Shown here piece after piece: positions 56,253 to 64,000 of a stretch of DNA of 64,000 bases. The translations under genes were made by a program, and so were the position numbers. Under the pieces are notes generated by a model. That model saw only the letters and a program-made list of their open reading frames with translations. It did not search any database and was not told the origin of the DNA. Each line of letters begins with the position of its first letter. Position 1 is the stretch's first letter. This DNA comes from Litsea cubeba (taxonomy: Eukaryota; Streptophyta; Magnoliopsida; Laurales; Lauraceae): NCBI GenBank assembly GCA_012931725.1, contig WHSA01000365.1, positions 248,001-312,000 of the forward strand, written 5' to 3'.

Positions 56253-58749
56253 TCACGACCTCCCAATTTTCATCTTCCAGGAGATCGGGATGTACCCATA
56301 TGGGTTGTCCGTCTGGTGTCGGGTAAGGAACCAGTTCCTCGGACGCTTGGATTGAGTTATCACCTTGAAGGAAGTAGTGATCTTCTTCTTCGGTGATTTT
56401 GATGTTTGTCCACATGTCACCATGTTGACGGAGGCTGACCCATAGCTTTCGTCAAAGGTGATGACTCCGTTTTTCCACATCTCGTTTATTTTCTCCCTCA
56501 CAACGAAGCATTGATTGAGAGGATGCGAGATCATCTGGTGGTATGGACAGTACCGAGGATCGTTGGTTTTGCCAACATCGCCCGGTCTTTTTGGTTCCGG
56601 CAAGGTGAGCTTACCATTTTGCCACAAGAGCCCCGAAGATTTCATCAACATCTTCATCAAACGGGTATTTCTTCTCTACCCATTCTTTGAAGGCATCTGA
56701 GAGTTCAGGTCTCTTACCAGCAGCTTTGTTTTCAGCTTTCTTTGGTGGCTGAGGAGCTGACTTGGTCTGCACATTGAGGACCTCTTTCTTCTTTGGTTTT
56801 GAGGTTGCAATGGCGGTTGGCTCTTTTCTTGATGATTTCTGACTGTTGAGGTCTTTAATCACCGTTTCAGCTTCCATGGAAGCTTCTAGGAGTTCTCCCA
56901 CGTTTTTTGATTTGTTGCCGATGATCATGGAGCGGATTCTAGCTCTCATGTTGTTTCGGCAGATGTCGACTAGCGACGCTTGTGGCAGTACATCAGAGCA
57001 TTTCTATGCCATTGCTTTCCACTTATGAATGAAGTCATATGTTGACTCATCTCCCCCTGCTTTAGGCTGCACAGCTGAGCCATAGTAGCGGGATGATTCT
57101 CACCTTTGAAGTGAGTCAGGAAGCGTGTCTCTAGCATGGCCCAGTTTTGGATTGAGTCCTCCACAGAGTGGAGTACCAATCGAAGGCTGTACCTTTTAGG
57201 GTACTTGCAAAGAGGCGGATCTTGAGTGCATCTTGATCCGCGATAGCTCCCGTCAGGATCTTGAAGTGGATGACGTGCTGTCTGGCTGATTCTTTCCCCG
57301 TATATGTTTGGAGAGTAGGATGCTTGAATTTGGTGGGGAATGGGACCGAGTCCATCCATAAGGGATATGGTGGCTTGATCTCATGCTCCTTGAGTATATC
57401 CTCTTCTTTTGCTTTGGCGAGGATAGTGTCTACGTCCTTTTTGGTAAGGGCGCGTGACTCATTTTCTTCTCCATTTACCTGATTGTCTTGATGATTCAGA
57501 GGAGGTTCATTGTTCGCCTGATTTTGGAAGGCAAGGACAAGGTTTTCCATTAGAGTTTCAATCCTTTGTTGGCCTTGTTCCAACTGCTGGATGCGGGTGA
57601 TCGCATCATCTAGAGGTGGATTGCGGGGTGGTGGCTCAGAATTTGTAGCCAAGACGTTCATCCTTCGTGATTCGAACGAAGAAACTGTCCTGGTGACTGA
57701 GCTAGGGCTCATTCTTTTTGAAGAAGAGCTTGAGGAAGGATCACTCTGCCGTCCTTTGCTTGAAGGAGCAGGGGATTCTTCTGAATGTCTTCTTGTCCTG
57801 GAGACGCTGCGGGTCGTCGGACATGGATTTTTGTTGCTGACTTTTGGCGCCTTCTGGTTTTTCCAACCATATGGATGGCAGCAACTTGGTTGGGTCTATC
57901 TTTTTCGACCCATTTGGGAGAGACTTGAAGTGTAGGAAGCTGGGTCCTTTGCTTCTCTAGTCTCTTGTCTATACGACACGCGGCGGCGTATGCGACGAGC
58001 AATTTGAGCTTCGGTCAGCTCTGGCCGGGCTTTGACGATGAAGGATGTGCTCCCTCGGGCGCAGCAGCCGAGCCTGTCTTCTTTGCAGCTGGGCAAGGAT
58101 AGGATGCGAACCCTGTCCTTCTCCTGTTGCAGCGAAGCTTTGAATTTTTGGAGTTCGGCCCCTGTAGAGATGAAGGGTTGAACTGAGGTTTGTAGGCCTT
58201 AGCAGTTGCTTGTAGAGGCCTTGTGATGCATGATCTGATTTTGGGCTTGTAGGAACAAGCCGGCTCATGCTGGTTTGACTTGGGAGTCAGGTTGGAGATG
58301 GGTCTCTCCTCTTTCATGTAAGCAAGAGGGTAGAACTGGTTCTCCTCGAGTTGGGCCAGGAATGCTGGCTTGGTAGATGTTTGGGACCTTCTTTGTTTTG
58401 GTGAAGGTCTTGGGGACCAAGTCTTGGGATAGACCTGGTCATTTACTGGTCGAGGCTTCGTGGGGCTGCCACGGGCTTCGGGCCTTCTGGTGCTCGCCTT
58501 TGGTGTCACGGTAGTGACACGTTGAGAGGGGAGTTTCTGCTTCTTGGGGGGAGCAGTTTGTTCCTCGGGAAGTGGGAATGGTCCCAGCGTCCCAAAGACG
58601 ATAGTCCGGGGAGTCGAGGTCGACCCGGAGTTCAGAGAGTTGCCGAGGGAGTTGATGCTTCGGTAGCTGATGGTGCGCGTAGTTTGCTTATGTTGAAGCA
58701 TGACTTGGTGATCGTTCTCATCGAAAGTAATGGTAAGCGATGCTGCCAT
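56253..58749 (-). pseudogene. gypsy-2 gag
   Basis: The reading begins at the ATG at 58749 with a basic, Pro/Ser-rich N-terminus. After frame changes it contains PPYPLWMDSVPFPTKFKHPT and LKIRLFASTLKGTAFDWYST, the typical Retrotrans_gag core, then ETRFLTHFKGENHPATMAQL. A cysteine/histidine motif RYCPYHQMISHPLNQCFVVR lies near 56550. Frameshifts occur near 58010, 57710, 57130-57360, 56950 and 56650. Confidence 0.88.
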
Positions 58750-59159
58750 TATTAGTTTTTTTCGAAAATTTCTGAAACAAGACTACATCCATTAGTAATC
58801 ACAAGAATATAATGATCATAAATGGGAAGTTCTATGGTTTCGTCTTTTCAAATTACTCGAGGAAGATGACCCAAGCAATATGAAGAAGGTAAAATGCCAT
58901 AGAGGGTACAATTATTTTGATCACAGGTATGGTAAGCCCAGAATGAGCATTCCAGTGACCGCTAGAAGCAATTGTGAACTTAGATTCGACTTATCGAGAA
59001 GCAGAGCTTGCTCGAGGTAAGAAGAATATAAAGTTGGAGTTACAAATGTGCCGGTCGCAATACAGTAGACCCTGAAAGGGCGTACTAGTACCGCTAGACA
59101 CAAATGTTTTGAGACCGCATCCATGAGATGAGATTCTCTGTTTTGAAAGGTCAAGATTG

Positions 59160-59420
59160 GATTCATCAAAGAGAGCAGATAGTATTCCGATCTGAACACG
59201 GGCTCAGCGATTTCCGCGAGCGCCAGTGCTCAGAAAGAAATGAACCATAATTTCTCAAATCTGAATCCAAAAATGACGAGTTTTTTTTTAAAGGCCAATA
59301 TCGGGTTCATCAAAGAGAGCAAAAGGCACTCCAATCTGAACACGGGCTCAGCGATTTCTGCGAGCGCCAATGCTCAGAAAGGAGAAGACCAAGATTTCTC
59401 CAATCTAAACCCCAAAATGA
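59160..59420. repeat. gypsy-2 leader: two ~140-bp tandem repeats
   Basis: Two copies of GGTTCATCAAAGAGAGCA then CTCAGCGATTTC(T/C)GCGAGCGCCA, diverged relatives of the 155-bp array to their right (shared CATCGAAGAGA / GCAAGCGCGATGAACG layout). Confidence 0.8.
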
Positions 59421-59835
59421 CGGAAGTTTTTTTTTTTAAAAAATTTTTTTTTTTTATTTTTTATTTATTTTTTTTAAAGATTTTATTTGAAATTTTTTTT
59501 ATATTTTTATATATTTTTTATTTTTTATTTTAAAATTTTTATTTTTAAAAATTTTATTTTTGAAAAAATTTATTTAAAAGACGAGAGAGTACACATAGGC
59601 CTCCTAACCCGGTCTTATGAAATCTTGATTGATAGAATTGCCCCTAGGTAAGTGTAGGATTACTTAATGAACCCGTTTGGAGGACCCTTGCCTAGAACAG
59701 TCAAGCTGTCTCCACACTCTGGACAAGGCTTTTCTTGAATCAACCATGATCAAAGAACGCAGTTGGTTTAACCTCAGTGGTCTATGTCTTTTTTTGTTTT
59801 TTTTATTTTTTTTTATTTTTATTTTATTTTTACCT
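59420..59835. other. gypsy-2 leader, T/A homopolymer-rich spacer
   Basis: Long runs of T and A (59425-59580), then GAACCCGTTTGG...AATCAACCATGATCAAAGAACG, which resembles a diverged unit of the neighbouring array. Confidence 0.6.
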
Positions 59836-60630
59836 TTAATGAACTCATCGAAGAGAAACGATGGCCCAAAACCTTAGTCAAACAGGCTCAACATTTCTGC
59901 AAGCGCGATGAACGATAGGAACGGATCAAGGTTTCTCAATTTTGAATTCAAAATGAAAAATCTGATTTATATATATATATTAAGATCTTTAATGAACTCA
60001 TCGAAGAGAAACGATGGCCCAAAACCTTAGTCGAACAGGCTCAACATTTCTGCAAGCGCGATGAACGATAGGAACGGATCAAGGTTTCTCAATTTTGAAT
60101 TCAAAATGAAAAATCTGATATATATATATATATATATTTTTTTTAGATCTTTAATGAACTCATCGAAGAGAAACGATGGCCCAAAACCTTAGTCGAATAG
60201 GCTCAACATTTCTGCAAGCGCGATGAACGATAGGAACGGATCAAGGTTTCTCAATTTTGAATTCAAAATGAAAAATCTGATTTTTTATATATATATATTT
60301 TAGATCTTTAATGAACTCATCGAAGAGAAACGATGGCCCAAAACCTTAGTCGAACAGGCTCAACATTTCTGCAAGCGCGATGAACGATAGGAACGGATTA
60401 AGGTTTCTCAATTTTGAATTCAAAATGAAAAATCTGATTTTATATATATATATATATATATTTTAGATCTTTAATGAACTCATCGAAGAGAAACGATGGC
60501 CCAAAACCTTAGTCGAACAGGCTCAACATTTCTGCAAGCGCGATGAACGATAGGAACGGATCAAGGTTTCTCAATTTTGAATTCAAAATGAAAAATCTAA
60601 TTTTTCTTATTTATATATATATTTTTTTTG
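59836..60630. repeat. gypsy-2 leader: five ~155-bp tandem repeats with (TA)n linkers
   Basis: Copies start TTTAATGAACTCATCGAAGA at about 59836, 59989, 60151, 60307 and 60471. Each has the same ~125-bp core ending CAAAATGAAAAATCT, nearly identical between copies, followed by a (TA)n tract of variable length. They lie in the leader between PBS and gag. Confidence 0.93.
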
Positions 60631-60823
60631 AAAGGAGAAAAAGTGGAAATAAATTCAAAGAATTAGAAATTTCCAAAAAATCTCATCTCATTTTTTAGAT
60701 GCGGAATCCAACATGGCCACCAATTAGAAAGTAGCCAAGGAATCGAGAAAAGAAATATAACAATAGAGCAAAAGATATGATATGCAAATATTTTATTTCT
60801 AACATCGTGTTCTCAAATGAACG

Positions 60824-60842
60824 GGTCCCACCGGGTGTGCCA
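60824..60842 (-). other. gypsy-2 primer-binding site
   Basis: On the minus strand, two bases after the 5' LTR, TGGCACACCCGGTGGGACC. It starts with TGG, the complement of the tRNA CCA end. It differs from the gypsy-1 PBS; the matching tRNA is not identified by me. Confidence 0.75.
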
Positions 60843-60845
60843 GCT

Positions 60846-63427
60846 TGATGGACCGCGCTCCTGGCGCCTGGTCCTACCGAGGTCGGCGGACTTGGGAGTC
60901 CGTTGGGTCCGACCTCTTCGTAACCGGGGGGCAAGGGGCGTGCATCAACATTTCTTTGTGTGGGTGTGCCAGATTTTCTATTTTACTTGGAATTGCAAGT
61001 GGTGATCCGGAGATCAACCTTCGCAAGTAAAAAGGAAATCAATTTCTTTCAAGTTTTCCATTGCACATATTTAAGAAAAGAGACATTTTCTTGATTTGCA
61101 GTGAAAGGCTATTTTTTTGGGCATTTATAGCCGATTTTGGCGTTTATAGCCGATTTTTGGCGTTTATAGCCGTTTTATAATTCGTATCAATAATGAAAGA
61201 CAAGAGTTGTGATTTTTTGTCTCTTTAAAAAAAATACAAACTACAATGAAAAGCAAGAAAAGGAGGATCTAACTTTTCAGGAGATTGTGGGGGACCCGTT
61301 CAGATTGACGGTCGCAAGCCATATGTGGACTTCGCCGTCATCCATGCAGATGAGAACAGGGGATGCTATTGATTCGCTTGGCTTGGCTATAACCTCAGGT
61401 TTTTAGAGGACAAAGACCAAAAAGAGGTCCTATGTCCAATAAAAAGAAGAGCAGACGGGCTGAAAAGCCATGTCTAAGCCATTGGAGGCAGAAGGAGAAG
61501 ACAAGGACCTTGGGGGGGGGGGGGGGGGTACCCCGCAAGGGACTTTTGTCACCTTGTAGCGGTGGTCGGTGTAGGATTTCCGCAGAGTTTTCTCTCTTAG
61601 ATTTCTTACGCCTTTTTCTGTCTGAGTTTCCGGATTTTCTGCAGTCTGTTGTCTGTGTGTTTGTGATTGTCCTTTTCTTCTTGGAGAGCTCTCCTATTTA
61701 TAGGCTTTTAGGTAGCCATTTAGGAGGGTTTATGAGCCTTGATTGTCATAAAGCTACATAAAGGGAGGAGTTACAAAATTGAATTCTTTATTTTGTAACT
61801 CCTTTTTCTTGACTTCTGATTGGCCGGAGGAGATTGAGGGCATTTAATCGCCTTTAATCGCCATGATGGGAGGAGTTTCATGGGTTAAATGCCATGAATC
61901 TCTTGACTTGTAACTCCCGGATGCTTGCTTCTGATTGGCCTGTCCAAAGAAATGGATTAATGACTGTAATAAAGCTAGTCAATTAATCGCATTAAGTGGT
62001 CGCCGAGCAGTTGAAGAGTCACGGGCCGTGCCGCGTCTTTTGGGATTCTTCTGGCGGTGATCATTGATGGATCTTCATGTAGATGGACATCGGATGACCA
62101 TGTAACTTTAGGTGTTAGTTGCCAACAGCAGGTCGGTACCATCTGTCCTGTCGATTTCTCGATCGGTCGGGTAGAAAGCACACTTTTTTTGGTTGACCGG
62201 GTGGCGATCAATGTTGTTTTCGATACTCTTAATGATTAACCTATGTTTTTGACGGATGTCAGAGGATTTGGTATCTCAAAAGTATGAATTTTGGAAAATA
62301 CCAGAGGACGGACGCTTCGAATCGCGAAAAAATGGCGAAAAACGGGGTTTCCGGGGCCTTCCCGGCGATCCCGGGCCCCAGGGTCGTAGGGGCCTGCGAC
62401 CCTGGGGGGGTTTTTCCCCCTTTTGTCCCGTTTTGTGTCCGTTTTTGCTGTTTTTTTATTCTTTTTTCTTCTGTATTTTTCCTTGACATTTTTGATCATT
62501 TATTGGCCTGATTTCCCTGTAGAAAACCTGATGAGAATCCTTGCATTTTGGTTTGCAAAGTTTCTAATTTTCCGAAAAATCCGAAGACTTTGTCGCGCAG
62601 AGCTGCCGATTTTCCGTCAGAAGCTGAAATTGGGTCAAACGATGTCGGAATGACCTGAAATTTGGTGTGAAGCCTCCTGAGCAATAAATAAGACCAACCA
62701 TAGGCTTTTGTTTGAGCTTTGAAGCCGTTTCGGGTCCTATCACCAGTAGACTTGCTTTTGTCGCGATGAAGATGTCGCGGCTTGATGTGCAGTCAACCGA
62801 TGTCCGATTGACTTAAAATTTAATAGGGAACCTATTGGAGTCATTTTAAGATGATCCATAAGCTCTGTCTTGGAAACCATGGTCCCGGGGAGCTTTGCCG
62901 CCGAGAGGCCTGATTTGACTTCCGAGCGTCAAACTATGGTCAAGTGTTGTCGAAATGACCTGAAATTTGACGTGTAGCCCTTTGTAAGCATTTTGAAGCC
63001 GTCCATGTGCTCTATCTGATGAGTGATGGCCTCGGTGTTTCTCGCCACCGAGAGTCTTGATTTAGCTGTTCGAGGGTTGATGTAGGGTCAAACGTTGTCG
63101 GTTTGACTCGGAACTTGACGTGGAACCTTTTGGATGTATTTTAAGACCATCCATCGGCTCTGATCGAAGATTTGGTGTCTCTGATGCTTTCGCCGCCGGG
63201 AGCTCCTTTTCAGCTGTCGGAGAAGCGAAGTTAGGCCAAATGATTTTGAAATGGCTCGAAACTTCTTGTATACTCCTCTTTTGGCTATCTTGAAGGATCT
63301 TGCAGTTTTTATTTGGTTCTGACTATATTTGATTTTTTGTAAGTAGCATTGCCTATTTATGGTAGGTTGCGACTTCATGTAGCTCTTTGGATCTTGAAGG
63401 GGTAAAGTGACATTTTTGGTGTCAACA
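60846..63427 (-). repeat. gypsy-2 5' LTR
   Basis: 2582 bp, aligned throughout with 40781-43420 with scattered substitutions and small indels. It has the same 17-G run (61512-61528) and a minus-strand TATA at 61695-61702. Confidence 0.93.
61695..61702 (-). promoter_or_regulatory. TATA box of gypsy-2 LTR promoter
   Basis: TATAAATA on the minus strand within GCCTATAAATAGGAGAGC. It is the only strong TATA in gag-pol sense within the LTR that I noticed. The copy in the 3' LTR is at 41658-41665. Confidence 0.65.
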
Positions 63428-63432
63428 AGCCA

Positions 63433-63915
63433 TCTCGGCAGCAGCCCTACTCGCTGGCGCACTCTTCTCAGGCGGAGCCTTACCCCCAGAAGCACGCACA
63501 TGCGCCTTGCTTTTTGGGACCTGCTCAACCCCCGAGTCCTTCTCTCCCGCCTTGGACCTCTTCCCGGGCGGAGACCCGTCCCTCGGGCAATCCGGTGAGC
63601 GCCTCCGCACTCCCTCGCTCGGTGTAGTGACCGGGGCGGAGGTAATAGCAGCTTCGCCCGAGCCCGAAGCCACACGGGTGTTGGCAGTTGAAGGCGTTGC
63701 AGAAGAAGAGGATCCGCGCCTGAACTTGGCTGCAGATCCTTGGTTCCCGGCACTCTTGAGCTGCCCTCCATCCTCTCTTCCGGGTCAGACGTGTAAGCCT
63801 CCACTACCTCCCTTAGACTCGGAGACCCCGAACTGGAAGAAGTAGATGCCTCAGCACCTAACGCAGCTCGGCTCGCAACAGGATCGATCAAAAGAATGCC
63901 CCCAAGCACGGCCAC
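63433..63915 (-). pseudogene. gypsy-1 antisense extra gene, 5' part, cut by gypsy-2
   Basis: Minus-strand coding sequence with SRAALGAEASTSSSSGSPSL and REVVEAYTSDPEERMEG. After a frameshift near 63750 it continues PSEGVRRRSPDCPRDGSPPG, KRSKAGEKDSGVEQVPKSK and ASRAAAEMA, where the gypsy-2 LTR begins. The sequence continues in sense at 40775. The true start lies beyond 64000. A 275-codon open frame starting at 63915 crosses into the LTR and is chimeric from 63427 on. The basic GKRSK/RRRSP segment could be a nuclear signal; no known domain is visible in this part. Confidence 0.7.
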
Positions 63916-64000
63916 AGTGACAGGGGGAAATCAGGCTGCAGCTCATCCTCTTGCGCTACTCCAATCCTCTTGTAATGGCTGCGGTCCCTCTGCGTGTAGC

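Larger units (their letters stand above)
40781..63427 (-). mobile_element. gypsy-2: 22.6 kb Tat-lineage Ty3/gypsy retrotransposon nested in gypsy-1
   Basis: Near-identical LTRs lie at 40781-43420 and 60846-63427. The flanks AGCCG (40776-40780) and AGCCA (63428-63432) are a 5-bp duplication with one mismatch. gag-pol is on the minus strand, so the 5' LTR is the right-hand copy. The order on the minus strand is PBS, repeat-rich leader, gag, acidic region, protease, G-patch-like piece, RT, RNase H, second RNase H, integrase, repeat region, antisense gene, 3' LTR. Size, large LTRs and the second RNase H fit the Ogre/Tat group. It carries many stops and frameshifts. Confidence 0.94.
30971..64000 (+). 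mobile_element. gypsy-1: Tat-lineage Ty3/gypsy retrotransposon, partial and interrupted
   Basis: The order is 5' LTR (30971-31860), PBS (31863-31880), gag, protease, RT, RNase H, second RNase H, integrase (to 37632), 62-bp repeats, an antisense extra gene, then a foreign insertion (gypsy-2, 40781-63427), with the gypsy-1 sequence resuming at 63428. The 3' LTR lies past the window. Two RNase H domains and integrase downstream of RT place it in the Tat lineage of plant Ty3/gypsy. Coding regions contain at least eight in-frame stops and several frameshifts, so it is non-autonomous. Confidence 0.93.

Noticed and set aside
63088..63915. 275-codon minus-strand open frame as a single gene
   Set aside because: It crosses the gypsy-2 LTR border at 63427. 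The first part is the gypsy-1 antisense gene, then a shifted frame, then LTR sequence, so it is chimeric.

Overview
This is a window of a flowering-plant nuclear genome, made almost entirely of nested transposable elements. The evidence is CACTA elements with plant-type subterminal arrays, Tat-lineage Ty3/gypsy elements with two RNase H domains, and fragments of plant-specific or plant-type genes (BIG ARF-GEF, CCS1, RDR, LRX). The species cannot be named. I see no intact host gene, rRNA, tRNA or CRISPR array.

Layout. (1) 1-2136: AT-rich intergenic DNA. (2) 2137-22086: a ~20 kb CACTA transposon (CACTA-1, TSD ACT) holding a second, 10.6 kb CACTA transposon (CACTA-2, 6647-17266, TSD AAC). Neither shows a recognisable transposase. 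Both carry scattered exon-sized fragments of unrelated host genes. CACTA-2 holds a BIG2-like ARF-GEF N-terminus, a probable MTP12-like membrane transporter with an intron kept, and a CCS1 fragment. CACTA-1 holds fragments of nucleoside hydrolase, RNA-dependent RNA polymerase, LRR-extensin and less certain genes. A LINE 3' end and a ~1 kb inverted repeat pair, one arm of which carries a solo LTR, are also inside. (3) 22087-26861: non-coding, with a local GGTGGGGTCACATGATG repeat cluster. (4) 26862-27800: left end of a third CACTA element with a palindromic subterminal array, followed by the decayed 3' end of a pfkB-type carbohydrate kinase gene (28151-30062, minus). The kinase is split by a Tat-like solo LTR (TSD AATTC) and a 703 bp hAT derivative (8 bp TSD).

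(5) 30971 to beyond 64000: a Tat-lineage Ty3/gypsy element on the plus strand (gypsy-1), with gag, protease, RT, RNase H, a second RNase H and integrase, all broken mainly by TAG codons. Past integrase it has 62-bp tandem repeats and an antisense, intron-containing coiled-coil gene. (6) That antisense gene is interrupted by a 22.6 kb Ty3/gypsy element on the minus strand (gypsy-2, 40781-63427) with ~2.6 kb LTRs. Gypsy-2 also has two RNase H domains and an antisense extra gene (44618-48240). That gene resembles the plant mobile domain family and has a TATA box and three phase-1 introns. The leader of gypsy-2 holds five ~155 bp tandem repeats joined by (TA)n.

How it works together: these are insertions in insertions, and target-site duplications give a relative order for most of them. 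The two most interesting themes are CACTA elements that mobilised pieces of many unrelated genes, and two Tat-type retrotransposons that each carry a convergent, spliced, antisense gene between integrase and the 3' LTR.
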